NCBI GenBank assembly: GCA_016169945.1
Contig: JADLSH010000145.1
Span: 3,347,501 to 3,411,500 of the forward strand
Length of the DNA: 64,000 nucleotides
Reading direction: 5' to 3'
Source of the DNA: Trachythela sp. YZ-2020
Taxonomy: Eukaryota; Cnidaria; Anthozoa; Malacalcyonacea; Clavulariidae
Shown here: in pieces, positions 24,901 through 38,492 of the stretch
How positions within the stretch are numbered: the stretch's first letter is position 1
How the letters are laid out: each line of letters begins with the position of its first letter
Made by a program: the position numbers and the translations under genes
The notes under the pieces: model-generated
Told to the model about the DNA's origin: nothing
Seen by the model: only the letters and a program-made list of their open reading frames with translations
Database searches by the model: none

Positions 24901-27900
24901 AAAATTACATCACAGATCAAAACAGCGGGATAGGAATCGTGATGAATACGATCTTCTGAAAAACGTTCTTGAAAGACTTTGTCAATACCATTAAGAATCG
25001 GACAATTGTTCATAGCACTTCGATCGATAATGATATCAAAAAATATCCCTTTTGATTCCGTTTGGCAAGTATTAAGCAAACTGTGCATGACCGGTTTCAT
25101 AAGCAACACCAAATCGTCTCTGTCCATGGAAAAGACATTCTTTACAATAGGGACTGCCGATTCCGTATCCTCATATGTATCTATGAAACGACTATAAAAC
25201 TTAGCCAAAAATGTCTGCATTACAACATATTTTTCTTCTCCGTGCTCTAAGTGATTTGTTAAAGGATGAACTAACTCTATTGTCAATTTCTGAAGCGATC
25301 CGTCTTTGTCCAGATATTCAGGTTTAAGCTCCTTCGCAATTTCGTCCAGAGCGTAAAGGCAACTCTCAGATATCCTAGTTATCTGTACGATCATTTTGGC
25401 GTAGTCAACACATAAACGTAGAAAATGGAATGCTGGAGTCTGGTTGCTCACTTTGAACGCTAACGACAGCAACAGGGAAGAATTTCGTATCCACGATTGC
25501 AGTCCGCCATTTCTATCTACATGCCTTTTTGAGGGGAACATTTCTTCACACAATGTCGTTACGAGAATATCCTCAAAAGACTCGGGCATTCCACTACTCA
25601 GTAAATTTGTGTTAGATTCGTCTTCACTGGATTCGCTTTCACTAGTGTCACTATTGCTTTCTTCGTCATCACTTGCGTCACTATCACTGCTTTCACTTTC
25701 GTTTTCACTCTTGTCACTATAATTTCTACTTTCTAAGTCACCTTCGGAATCCGGCTCATCAACGTCATTCTTTGAAATGGATGATTCGGCTTCGGTTATT
25801 TCAGCTTTCGGCTTCACTTCATACTTTCTTTTCTTTCTTGGTAAGTCATCTTGGCCATAATGTTCTGGTTGTTGCAATTGCTCACTCTTTCGCTTTAAAT
25901 AGGGTTTAACATTTTCTGATGATTCGCTTTCTACGTCGATTTTTATGCCAGTTTCTTGTGTCGTAATGACGTTGTCGTTCTCAGTGGAATTAGGTAAATA
26001 GCTGTTGTGCTCTGTCTTACTCAAATCTATCGCTTCTTGAGATTTCTGTAGAAATTTGTTTATTTTAGTGTCCACGGCTGATAGACTCATGAACTGCTTA
26101 CACGAATTAATCATCCGAATCTGATCAAGTATTTGTTGTCCAAAATTCCACACGAACAGATGAAATTGGACACAACGATGGAGAGGATCTTCCATGGACA
26201 AACCATTTCCGTTAGCAAAAGATGACAATGCACATTTACCAATTGATATTCTTTCCTGACGTTTCATGTTGCCACTGAAAGAAGCTAAGGTTACATCAAT
26301 AAAGTCATCTGAATACGAATTAAGACACCATTCAGGAAGGTTTAGAATATCTGGAGCAATACTTTTGACAATTTCTGTATAGTGTTCCATTTGTTTGTCT
26401 TGCGATACATGATTGTGTTCTTCTTCATTTTCTTCCATGTGCAAGTTATACTCCTTTAAAACTTGTTCCTTGGCAACATTTACTTTCCGAATAATTACTT
26501 GACTAAAAGGCACGTTAAGCTCAAGACGAACGCCATCGACAATATACGACTCGGCTCCTAGTGGATCAGGAATTTTGGAAATGTCAAGAATGGTATCTCT
26601 CGATATCAAGTCGCACCAAACATCATCGTACTCGGCAAGAGCATTTTCATCAGAAATGTGAGTTGGCCAAGCATTCTCTCGTTCTAAGAAGTAGATAATT
26701 TTGGCTAGTGGATCACGAACTAAGCGACAGAGATAATATTCGATTGCAGATGAAAAAGTGGACGAGTTGATCAGGCTTTCTTTATCACAAGCAACTTTTA
26801 CTGCCCAGGATTCATTTTTCTCTTGAGCTGTAATTGCGTAAACATACTTCATAACAATTTTCTGGATGGCGTTGAACACTTTTATTTTTTTAGACTCGAA
26901 AAGACTCTTGGCCATATCCAAGATTCTGTCTAAAGGTCTTTGTGCTTTGATATACTTTATACAATTGAAACACCACAGCAAACATTTGAAGTCTTTCGAA
27001 AATTTCTGAAAGGACCAATTTGACGAGGTAAGGAGCCTGTCGATAGGCTCAGAGCGAATTTCGTTCATCGAAACTAGCGGTTCTTCGATAACATCAAGAA
27101 AAACTTGTTTCCAACCGCAAAGATAATTGAATTGCCAATGTGTGGCGCTTATGCTCGCTCCTCGGCGTAGATGCACAAGAATACAAATGTGTTTTCTTTG
27201 TTTTGCTGGATTTGACTTTTGATAGGTTTTCTCATAGGAATTCCGTTTATCTTCGATGATTGACCGCGCAAGAAGCATGTGTTCACCATCAAACTCCGGT
27301 TTACATTGAAAAACTAGCAATTCTTTGTCAGAAGAGAAGAAATTTTGGATCCTGTCTTCTAGTTGCTTCTGTGCATTGTAAGCCCCAAGTCGTTCCAGCT
27401 GATACGTTGTAGTGGTAAGGTCAAGACATTGGGCTATGTCCGTATGAACAGTGGCGTACGTCATTACAATAGTTTTGGAACCAACTTCACCTCCATTTGA
27501 GTAAGAAAACTCTTCATCTTGCACAACATACGCAATAAAAGATGCCAGTCCGTTATGAATTGGCTTCTCAAAGTATTCTTCAGCAAGCATATTCACTTCT
27601 CGCGAGTCTTCTTTTAAACGTCCGCATTTCTGGGTGCGTAGAACTCCATCAGGCGTTGCAATCCACATGAGATCATCTTTGCATCTCTTTACGATCACTG
27701 GATTTGGTTCGTCTGTATCGCTGCTATGTAACAGTACCAGCGATGGAAGCGTGTCTTCATGAAAACCCATGAACATATCAGATTCTTTAAACTGCTCATC
27801 GAAATCTTCAACACTTGACATTTGGTTAACCCACGATTGCAACTCTGCAATGATTTCTTGTTGTCTTTCATTCAACACGTCAGAAAAACGAAGTAACTGC

Positions 27901-30900
27901 TTCTCGAATCTGTTGAGAAATGGCGGATCTGAGTAATCGACTTTATCGTAATCAACAAGAACAATGCAGCGAAATCCGTCGTTTACATAACACATAGGAT
28001 TGCTGTTAGCACCTAGAGCTACTCGACAGTTCTTTCTCTTGCCAACCACAGCATAATTCTGGTTTAACATGTCATACAGACTTCCATATATACATTCGAG
28101 ATCACGCAGTATAAGGACACACTCGCGTTCCATGTAAAGGATGATACGACTTAACATTCTGTAATTGTAGTCACCAGACATATCTTCTTCAAAACGACTG
28201 CCAAAGATGGTGATGGTCTCCTTTACTGACTGCGACAGATTGTGTTTCAATATGCCAATGGCTGAATCCCCATTTGTTATAAGCATCAAATGTCGAGCTT
28301 TTAAGTCATCTAGATTCTCTTGAATGAGCGTAGTGACTGGGATTCTAACATCTTTCCCGCTTGTGGGCACGTGCAATTTCAGTTTATCAATAAAGATCTC
28401 CTGTACTTTGCTTGATTCCACTGGAATGCCTCCAAAATTCCGCTGTAAAGCCACGTGAATTTGATTCATATCATCACAACTGTCAGTTCGGAGACTTTTA
28501 ACAAGAGAGTAGTAGTCGCGAAGGCCATGGAAATTGGCGTGTCCTTGTTGGGACTGGTATTCATGATAGGCATTAGCAAGGCAATTCAGCACACTGCTGG
28601 TGGAAGCATCTATTTCTTCTTTGAATTTGCTATCAGCGTGATAAAGAGAGATTGCTGTCTCTTCGAGATCCTTTTCAGTGGGTTCTGGCCTTGACAGATG
28701 AATGGCTCTATTCATTTTAGCCGCATCCAATGCCCAATTTGAGATACCAACAACTGCAACGTCTGGTAATTTGCCTTTTCCTGGTTCTAATACACTGTGC
28801 AGAACTTTGAGAGGATTATTTGGGGAATGCTCTGCGAGCCCAACTTCATCTAGGAGAACCACGGGCAACACATTTGCGTCTTTGTTGTGATCCTTGTAAT
28901 TTGATGCTTTTTGAAAAATTGTGTTTATTCCTTCAGACGTAGAAGATTCAGAACCTTGATACGAAACGACGTAGAGCTGCGGTAGCGTTTTAAAGAATGG
29001 ATCTTTAGAATCTTTACCACGAAGGTTGCTTCTGATGAGCTGAATTGCTAACGATTTACTGCAACCTGGCTTTCCTACCACGAAAACAGGTATCCGGTTA
29101 AGAATGGACACTAGCATAACAAAGACATTCTCACGCAGAGCAGCATTTCTTGCTGTTCCTGGAGGAAGTTCCATTCGATCAAGGTAATCTTCTTGTTCCA
29201 TGCGAATGATTGCTGAAAAAGCCTCTACACTTACATGAGTTGTGGGTGAAAACACTTGTATCACGCGCTCTCGATAGCGACTCCTCAATTCATCAGTTTC
29301 AAGTCGTGATAAGTAACAATGAGCTAGTGCAAGGATAATACTTTTAACAACTGGTTTGGTGTCAAATTCTTGTGCCACGTCGCGATATTTCTTAAGATGT
29401 TCCTGAAATCTAGCGCCGTTTCTACTTTTCGTCATATCCACTCGTTTGTCTGTCATATCCGTAAACCATTCCACTAGAAATACGTATCGACGAACATCAC
29501 GTAAACTCACACAGAAAGGATTCTTTTCGGATTCGCGAATGAACTTTTGAGATTCGGCGAGAAGTTCGACTAAAACATTCTGATATTCAGGGGGAAGCGT
29601 TTGTACCATTCTTTTAATGTATGCCTTTTCATCTTGTGGTGTCAAAGAACCATAATCCCAAACGTAATCCACCATGGCTTCTGGTAATGGATGCACTCGA
29701 TAAACGAGTTCAGAATACTCGTCTATCATATCATTTATCTCCAGACCTGCTGTTACTATGTGATCTTGCAGTCGTCTTTTATACGGATTACATGCTGCAA
29801 GAAACACTAAATTGGTAGCTAATGGCTGACCACCCATTGAATGATGGCACAAAATCTCGTTTATCAATCCAAGATGATCACACGTGTTAATCTCATCAAG
29901 GAACACCCAAATAATCTCCGCTGATTCGTTGGCTGCTTCATCTTTTTCTTCAACAAATCTTTTGATTTCTTCTTCAGTCCGTCCAGCATGAATATTAAAT
30001 GTGAAGAAACGTATTTCACAAGTGTTTGCCAAATACGTTATCAAGCTGGTTTTTCCACATCCAGTTTCTCCCATGATAATAATAGGGACATTAGCTCTCA
30101 CTCGAAGTAGTATCAGGATCATTTTCAACATGTTATCTGGTGTTAATACATAACGAGAACATTCGTTTTCCTGAGAAGAAATTTCATCTCTGCCACGCGT
30201 TTTTGTGCGAGCTATTTTTTCCAACTTTTCGTGCAGTTTTTCTTGGGTCATGGTTTCAAAATCATCAAGTTCTTTATTAGTTTCCTTCACTATTTGGTTT
30301 CTTAGCAGGTCTGAGACTTTTGGCGGCACATCTTCTTTTTTCCTGTATAACGCTGTTATTGCCTGAGAATTGTTACCATGAAATACTATCAGAAGATGGT
30401 TGCTTTGCTCCCAATGAATCATTTCCTCTACTCTTTTAATCATGTGTTCGGCAATTGTGCTTATTGTGTCAAAATGAGAAGCTGCTACAAGCGGATGATT
30501 CCTTGAGCTACAGGTTTTTAAAGCACGTGCCGCAAATTTCTTCGACACATCAAGCAACGCCTCAAATAGATTTCTTCGGACGCCATTTGCTTTCTTTCCA
30601 ATCATGTACTTTATGTTGTTAGTTTTGAAAAACGAGCTTTTTGAAAACTTTCGGAGCTGGTCGGCGAGTAGCCCCAAGAAGGTATTCAAGGCGGTAAATG
30701 TTGTGTCTGCATTTGTCGAATAGTACTTGCGCAGTAACTCGCGACATCTGTTGGCTGAAAGTGGTTCAACTTTTTGTTGTCCAGAAAAACAAACATCCGT
30801 ACATTCAAGTCGATCTCGCTCTAAAACATCCAAATACTGGCAAACTACCTGAATGTCGCTGGTTATTTTATTGCTTACTTTTAAGTCCTTATAATCATCC

Positions 30901-33763
30901 CACTTTAGTTCCTTGCAAGTAAAAGCCTGAGTGATTACCAAGGATTCACGTAGTCGATCATTTAATGAATTAGCTATTTCAACATACACATGAGTGTTCA
31001 CATGAGTGTTGCGAAGGCTGTATAGCTGAGTTCCACACGAAACCATTCCTGTGACAATCAACTGGAACAAAAATGTGTCTAACAAGATTGGATCGTCGAC
31101 TTCGCCAATATCAAAATGAAGACATTGGAAATCTTTCAGATCAAGATGTTTTAAGCGCTGGATGATTTTGCTTTGGTCAAGTTGGCCACTAATGGGGAAG
31201 GTAACGACATTTTTGCCTTTCTTCAGCACTTCCTCGCGAATGAATTCTGTTTTACCAAGTCCTGGTAATGTTGATGTTACAAACTTTACGTCAGGCCATC
31301 TAGAGCAGAAACGTTGAGAAATTTCTGGATTCGACATGCCAGGGAGGTGATGAGAAAACTGTGAAAATTCCTCAACTATATGATGGTCGTCTCCACCTCT
31401 GCAGATAATTGCCAAAAGATAATCTGGGTTATTTTTTTGTTTTTCTTTGATGAATTCTATCAATTTGAATTGAACTTCGTTTTCTAGCAGTTCAATATTT
31501 GCGAGACAAAATAGGCTTTTGTGTTCAAAATGTTTGTTTGTAGTAAAACATCTTTGCAAAAATAGCTGGATTTCCTTCCACTGCTTGTTTGCGTTACAAA
31601 AAACAATTTGATTGCGTTCCGGGTAAGTATTTGATGTGTTTTCGTACAAGGAAAGCACGACGTTGGTGGTGTGATCTGTACTTTCCTTTTTCAAAACGGC
31701 AACGTAAAGTTCACCTGGTTGGACCGTTGAACTAAAATGCTGTTGGTTGGAAAGTGACGTTTCGTTTTCTAAAATTGCTCTTTTTATAGGACGTGTATTC
31801 GCAAAAATTTCATCCAATGCGTTACCAATTATTGAAATAGTTTCACGTGGCGTGGCTTGAGGATTGTTCGGATGCTCTCCATAATCTCGTAAACATTGTT
31901 CATCAATAGTTGGATCAACAAAATGGATCAACGTAAGAAGGTCTTCAAAATCCACTTCGGTTCGGTTCGGGTTTGTCAAGAAGTTATATAGAACACACAG
32001 TTGGTCGGACCAGTAGTAATTAAGAAAGTAATGTTGCTGGCGAGCATTGTGTAAGCTTTCGTCCCACATATGCAATTCTTCGAGAAGTTCTTCTTTCATC
32101 TGTCGAAGCTCTTCTATACCGATAAGCGTGACTTCATCTATCGTTCGATACTTAATATATCCAGACGATCGCAATTTCACAATTAACTCTTCGATGTCAC
32201 ACAAAATATTGACCTGTTCAATGAAGTCAACAAAGTCAATACTTGGCTTCATACGTTCGTCATTATCTGATGTATGCTTCCATGAACGGTCAGAACTAAC
32301 GATAAGATGTGCACGACTTCGAAGATCGTGAAGATCTGACAGAATGTAGGTTGCCTCTGCTTTATCTTTCTTCGTGTACTTCATTTGGATCTTGCAAATG
32401 CCATCTTTATCAAGAGAAACGCAGACTTTTCCGTTATCCAAACAATTTGTGATTACATCTCTTGTAACTTCCCCACGGTTTGCAACACTTTTGTACAATT
32501 GTTTAAGGCTATGTACATGTCCATTACATTGGTCAATTTTTACTGCCATGTTTTCATTATCTTTGCATTGATCTTTTATTTTCTGCAGGACGTCTTGAGG
32601 CAATTGATCGGCTGAAGAATTATCTTGACAAATTTGAATGACAGGAACAAGAAATCCATGTACATGGATAAGCTCTGAAACTAATGACTCAGATACAAAT
32701 TGATCAGAATGTTCTTCAACTGCATCAATGAGTATACGTATGTCTACGTAAACGATATCTTTTAAAAAATCGATCAACTCCCTGGAATGACCTAACACGT
32801 CAATAACATTGTGATTGTTTTCGTTTAAATATTGGCAAGTAATTTTTCTAACCTCAGCCATTGGCCCATGCAGATGTTTTAAACAAATCGAACCGTCAAA
32901 TTTAAAATCCTTTTCGAATTTCGTTAAGATGGCGACCAAATAGTTATCAGAATTTCTGAGCTCAAATGTATCCAATGCACGTAAAATATCGCCAACTTGC
33001 TTGACAACACTCTCGTATCTTACATAATCTAACATATAATGGCTTAAGTTCTCGGGAATGGATTGCATCTTTAAATAACTCTTCAAAATCGATAATTCGT
33101 TCACTAGATCCTCGTCAGTCCTTACACCTAGTAAAATCCTCATTGTCTCAAATGTTTGCGCCTCAGGATCATTATACAGCTGTTTCCATTTTTCTTTAAA
33201 TTGTGGGATAGCATAAGTTGTAAGAAACTTGAACAGCGAGTGTAACCTGTCCGTGTCACTATCATTGGACTTCGAAAGGTAAAAGTCCTTGTTTTCAGAT
33301 AAACAATCCACAGCCATGTTCTTGAATGACACAGAACCCATTACAGGCTCAAGTTCTGAGGATAGCTCCAACAATGGTAAAAGTGATCCCCAAAAGTCCT
33401 CATTTAGCTCGTTCAAATTTTTGGTTTCCAGGTTCTCTTTTCTTTCACTGAAGATATGTGGAATTTGGGCAGAATTGATCTTTTTCGCAAACTTCATTGC
33501 CGATTCTAAGCGTGATAACTTTTCGCGAACAATGTTCTCCTTTTCAACAAGGTTTTTGATCATCGTGAGATTCTGTTTTCGTCTATAATCGTGATCTCCC
33601 TCAGGTTTATCATTAAGGTAAACCAAAAGCAACGATAGTTCATTGTCGTACTTCTTCACATCGTTCAAAAATTCCACCGAAATTTCTTCCCTTTTTAAAC
33701 AAGTTGCAAGACGTTGCCAAATTCTTTTCCCGGCTATGAAATTTTTGTGCTTCTCAATAGCTC
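21906..33763 (-). CDS. RNF213-like: RNF213-like giant AAA+ exon (RING-less, core of protein)
   Basis: One uninterrupted exon of 11,858 bp. It enters through CTATTGTAG|GA at 33763 (in phase with the 34802-34941 exon) and leaves at CAG|GTAAGT at 21906. The open frame running further to 21810 is intron. RNF213 is a giant dynein-like AAA+ protein with ubiquitin-ligase activity in anti-microbial and lipid-droplet biology. Residues below count from the exon start: AAA2-like LPGLGKT about 832; AAA3 Walker A GETGCGKT about 1231 and Walker B LDEIN about 1289; AAA4 Walker A GKPGCSKS about 1563 and Walker B LDEVGLAE about 1638; a basic LPRKKRKYE at about 2642; an acidic Ser/Asp/Glu run about 2668-2731; a reduced zinc site (CSCH ... 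CPHC) about 3266-3283; and the conserved helical C-terminal domain after it. No C3HC4 RING occurs where one is expected (about 2800-2850). Intact reading over almost 4000 codons argues for function. Confidence 0.92.
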
Positions 33764-34320
33764 CTACAATAGGGACGAGACAGTTAATTAATATTCAATT
33801 TTAGTAAACTCGCGTTCTTATTGGTCAATTTGTGCCACGTGTGTGCATTTTATATAGCAACAACGCACGGCCGTGCCGTTATAGTTTATATCAGCACGGC
33901 AAGATGGCGCCCGAATTCACGAATGGAAAAGTTTATAAGATTTCGTTTATTTTAAACCGAAGACAATCCCAAAACCACGAAGTGGCCAAATTTCTAAAAT
34001 AATTCCGTATTTAAACGCAAACATGTGTTGTTTATTTAGTTTATTTTACGAATTTACGGAATATAAGTTGTGAATGAGTGGCGAAGCGGCGAAGCCGGTT
34101 GAAAATATATTCGTAATTCGGCAGACAGATTCAAAACAACAACAAGGTTGTTTCTTATATAAAAGCTATTTGTCGTTTTAAAATATTCTAAAAAGACTTT
34201 TGAATATTATCAAAACTAAACAAGGAACTAGTAAACAGTTAGTTCAACAAAGTTTATAGAATGTTTTTGCTCATAGTTCATAAATAAAAAAATACCGCCA
34301 AAGCGTTTACTCAAATTGAA

Positions 34321-34498
34321 TATTAAAAGCACTCTTTGTTCGTGTATTATCGTGATTTACAAGCACTCGTTCACGAACAAGGAACTCGAAGTTTAAACTG
34401 CACTCGACTGCGTCTCGTGCGGTATTAAAATCCCGTTCCTTGTTCGTGACCTCGTGCTTGTAAATCCCGATAAATGCACTCACAGAGTGCTTTAATCC
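34321..34498. repeat. Imperfect hairpin element in the RNF213-like intron region
   Basis: Inverted arms include ATTAAAAGCACTC/GAGTGCTTTAAT, ATTTACAAGCACT/AGTGC...TTGTAAAT and CACGAACAAGGAAC/GTTCCTTGTTCGTG. MITE-like, no coding. Confidence 0.75.
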
Positions 34499-34801
34499 TA
34501 AATTAATTTTATGCCAACTCATTATATCGAAATATCTACACAGAAATTGAAATTTTATTAAGAAAATTTACACACAAAACGCTTTTAAATTGTAGTACTA
34601 TTAGCTAGTGTGGATTAAAACTCCCGCCATTTCTGCCATTTAGAATTAACAGAGTAATGAATTTACTATAATCTTTCATTTTCATGTCTTAATATGCCAT
34701 GGCCTGAACCAATATAATTACTAAATGCAGACTCGTACAGTATAAAATAAAAAAGTACGTAAAATTCTCTAGGAAACAGTATATATTTCGTAGTTGCCTA
34801 C

Positions 34802-34941
34802 CTCCTACGCGGAATAACGTAATCCATATTTCACAATACTTAAGCATGGTTACAAAATCTTTCTCGTTCTGTGATTGCTGCCGCTTCTGTCTAGGAACTT
34901 CCAATACATCCACCACACATTTAAACAACTGTGTGCAAAAA
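34802..34941 (-). CDS. RNF213-like: RNF213-like internal exon, 140 bp
   Basis: The acceptor TTTTTTCAATAG|T at 34942-34943 has a good pyrimidine tract; the donor is GGAG|GTAGGC at 34801. The exon enters with one base completing a codon and leaves with one base, matching phase 2 out of the 39141-40534 exon and the two-base entry of the giant exon. It encodes about 46 residues (FCTQLFKCVVDVLEV...ITLFRVG), helical in character. Recognition rests on exact phase fit and position rather than on a known motif. Confidence 0.7.
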
Positions 34942-35261
34942 CTATTGAAAAAATGCAATACATTTATTAGAATTCCATTCATGGGGTTGTTTATATAGAA
35001 GCCGGGCTTGCCCGGTTAGTACACAGCCCGGAAAGCGAGATCTCGCCATGCAGTATTTTTTATAGTAGGGATGACTTTGCGTAATTGTTTAATTGGCTCG
35101 ATAAGAGATAACAAAAAGGCGTCATCGAAATCTCAATATATAGAGGAGAGAACTGAAGACGGCATTGAGAATGAAGCAAACCGTGAAAATGCTAAGACTA
35201 AAACCGCGGGTTCGTTGTTAATTTTTCCCCGCAAGTCAACCGTTAGTCAACCGTTGTAATA

Positions 35262-36428
35262 CGCCAATGGTTAGCCTGCGTAGCAGACGGTCAGCCCGCG
35301 GAACTCCTAAAAGGCGGGCAAGGCAGAAGCTGGAAAGACCGTCTGCAAGGTTTGGCAGTGTATTTTATATGTCCGTCCACCAGTGGACGGGAATTGATGA
35401 TTGGCTGTACTATTTTTACCGCTGTCAATCAATAGGAAATATGTGTTAATTAATGTAATTTATAATATAACATTTATAGTACGCGCGTGCTGATTGGTTC
35501 AGAAGCGTGTTTCTATAACTGTATAGAAACACGGGAATTTTCCCGCCAAAATTTAAAATCATAAAAAAAAACAAATTTAATGCGAATTATAAAACTTTTA
35601 ATACTATTTAAAAACAATTTTAATGCTTTTACACATTTTTGACTGTTAATTTTCAAACAGAGTTGTTTTCTTGCAGCGAAATTGACGAGCAAAGGTCAGC
35701 ATGCGTACGTAATGAGAATTTGTAAATTAATCGAGTTTAAAAAATGTCTTTTGAGTTATATTATAAAAGAAATTAAATAGAAAACATTTTTTCCTGTGTT
35801 TCTATACACTTATAGAAACACTTGTGGGAGTTTGGGAGAACTCGAAATAACGTGGAAAAACTCGCCCTACGGGCTCGTTTTCCCACTGATTATTTCTCGT
35901 TCTCCAAAACTCTCACGCGTGTTTCTATAAGTGTATAGAAACACGGAAAATGTTTTCTATTTCTTAAATATCTAACACGCAATAACAATGTAATATTACA
36001 CTTGTTTAGCTCGAGGACAGATTTTCGCCGAGTGAACCTTCTGGTTAATTCTTATTCTGTGGTAATATATCTAACACGCAAAAGTTTTAAGGAATGAGAC
36101 GTTAACGAGAGGTCCAACGGCACTTGTTTCTACAGTATAGGTTTAGGTTTTATCTTGACAAGAATCCACAGCGTTGTATCGCTATACCGTTCAGCAGGAA
36201 CGTTAAGTTTTTTATTTAAAATTGCGCTGTTTGTTTACATAAGTAATGACATCTATTTTTAGCTGTGATTTTAGTCTATTGTTAGTTACTTCTTGAAAGG
36301 GGGCGGCAATCAAATACACTGCCAAACCTTGCAGACGGTCTTTCCCCACCTCAGTCCGTTGACCTCAGTCTTGCCCGTTTTCGGGTGTTTCGCCGCAGGA
36401 CCGTCTGCCTCGCAGGCTAGCCAATGGT
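35262..36428. mobile_element. DNA transposon with about 105-bp inverted ends, nested hairpin inside
   Basis: The left end (CCAATGGTTAGCCTGCGTAG...) and right end (...CAGGCTAGCCAATGG) are inverted copies. They share GCAGACGGTC and GACCGTCTGCAAGGTTTGGC, then GCAGTGTATTT, over about 105 bp. The interior contains a second repeat family with GTGTTTCTATA...TATAGAAACAC palindromes (about 35505-35950). No transposase open frame. Lies in the large intron of the RNF213-like gene. Confidence 0.8.
35795..35950. repeat. Hairpin with GTGTTTCTATA palindromes
   Basis: Arms CCTGTGTTTCTATACACTTA and its reverse complement surround inverted GGAGAAC/GTTCTCC and AACTCGCCC/GGGCTCGTT segments. A related single palindrome is at about 35507-35535. 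Nested in the 35262-36428 element. Confidence 0.8.
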
Positions 36429-36526
36429 AACAGTAATTGCTCCTAAAACGTTTCTTAAGGGTTCCTTAATAAAAGAATTAAGTCCCAAAAGGTATAAATT
36501 TATAACATTGCATTAAATATAATTAA

Positions 36527-37991
36527 GGTGGTCTTACACGTTGAAAACTTTTTTCTCTAATTTAATACTTTTCCCTCATTTTTTACTCTAATATTATAGA
36601 ATATGGGTAGCTGACACAAAATCACTCGCTTATACATTTGTTGTTGCCACAGTAACCAAGATATGACCCCCTATGGAGTAAAATATGGTGTTTGTGCCAC
36701 AAATGATAGGAGCCAAAGTAAACTACGAATGATCTCCCAAACAGCTTTAATGGATACCAAATAGACCTATCTATGTCGTGAACCTAAAAAAATACTCAGC
36801 TAAAGGCATAGAGTGTATAAATTTTACTTGTGTTTATAGTTGAATGAAAATATGGGCATGTTCAGTTCATTAATAGGGTTGGCCTGTGGCGTGTATAACT
36901 CACACATAGTATTTTTTAGGTTCACGTCAAAGGTTTAATAATAATGAGTAAATGCTGAAAATTTCACCATGATTGCATAAATAGTAAACCCAGGAGAGTT
37001 TTTAACGTCTAGTGAATTGACAATTTGGGAAAATTAAGTTTAAAATATTCTTAGGTATGTTTTCGACAAACTATCCTAATTTGAAGACTTGAATAGGCAT
37101 CTGGAAAGTTTAAAATGATCCAGCTGCATATGTTCTCCCTGCTTTTGCTTATTCTTTCTTACTCCTACGTTTTGAGCTGTTTTGATAAAATCAAGTTTAT
37201 AGTTTCGAATAGCGTTTTGCAATAATATTGAGTACACATTACTAACCAAAGAAAGGCAAACAGCTGTTAGAATGACCCATTTGAATACGTTTGTCCTTCG
37301 TTTCCTTGATATTCACAAAGGAAAAATTGGACATGGAGCTCTCCTATATTTTCATATGCTAACCAAATATACGTTGACTAATTCGGGGTCGAAATCACAT
37401 ACCCAAACATATCCTAAACGGGAGAGGTAGGCATATATATCATGAAAATGCCATGCTAGATTTTTTGAAAAATGTTTAACACGTACTATTTCAACATCTA
37501 AGTTTGGTTCCCAGCTGTGACCTCCGCCGTTGCCGTCTTTAAAAAGACACCAATGTTTAACCCTTCGGTTCTTTGAAAGGTTATGGCAGATCGACTTTCG
37601 TCGGACTTTACAGGATGTCCTCAATCAGTCAAAGCCTTGAAGTGGAACCGTAATTATAGAAAATATATAGCACGAACACAATTTACTTTCACGCCATTAT
37701 AACGCCTCTCCCGCCTATATATAACCTACTTGTACTTGGTGTAATTTGAAATAAAATCGTTTAAAATCACTATATAGCTAGGGGTGGAGGGGGGGTAGGT
37801 GGATGTCGTTGCTATGGTGTTACTACGTGACAAAATTTCAAACAAGCTGCTATTTTCCCCTATTTACCCATTTTCCGCCAAACAAATAGAAAAATTAACA
37901 CCAGAAAACGAAAAATGGATCATTAACGATGCATATAATATGGCTAATTTCAAAATACGATTTTCTTTTAAAATTTGAATGGAAGACCACC
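36527..37991. mobile_element. DNA transposon with TTAA-flanked GGTGGTCTT ends
   Basis: GGTGGTCTT at 36527 and its inverse AAGACCACC ending at 37991 are both flanked by TTAA (36523-36526, 37992-37995). This fits insertion at TTAA (piggyBac-like) or at TTA/TAA (Harbinger-like). Inverted similarity fades after about 12 bp. No transposase is seen in the 1.46-kb interior. Confidence 0.55.
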
Positions 37992-38492
37992 TTAAGATTT
38001 AGCTACGGTTAACCGTCGAGTTATTATTATCCATTGAGTCTCAATCAACTGCGCATCATATTACATTCGACTTTTGCTGCTGATATATGTTCGCACACAC
38101 TCATATCCTAAGTTGATAATGCACTAGTACATAGCAAGTTCTGTTTTATATCCTATAAATGCTTTAAACTCTCGTTATATGCTTATTATAGAACGCTGTA
38201 TATAACGGTATAAACTAAGACATGGTGATTTCGACCAAGATTTAACGTGCCTATAATGCAAATTACTTCAGTTTCCTGTCAGCATTGTCGTTAAAAAGGC
38301 TTAAAATTGACTTTAAATTATATTGGCTTACACTGAAAGATGATAACTTGCCAAATAAGGAAAGATCATACATTCTATGTACGATATTGGCAATAGTTAC
38401 CCTGCACACTCATTACCTTGACAGTAGAATTGTTACGCGCGCTATTAGTTGCGACAGTCAACTTCGCGTATTAAATGTTTATGGAACACTTA

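Noticed and set aside
22939..33588. Plus-strand open frames of 60-99 codons inside the giant exon
   Set aside because: They are antisense shadows of the long minus-strand coding frame, with no domains or splice context.
33675..33677. GTG as the start of the giant RNF213-like frame
   Set aside because: The frame is open upstream to a splice acceptor at 33764-33765 that fits the preceding exon in phase; the GTG is internal.
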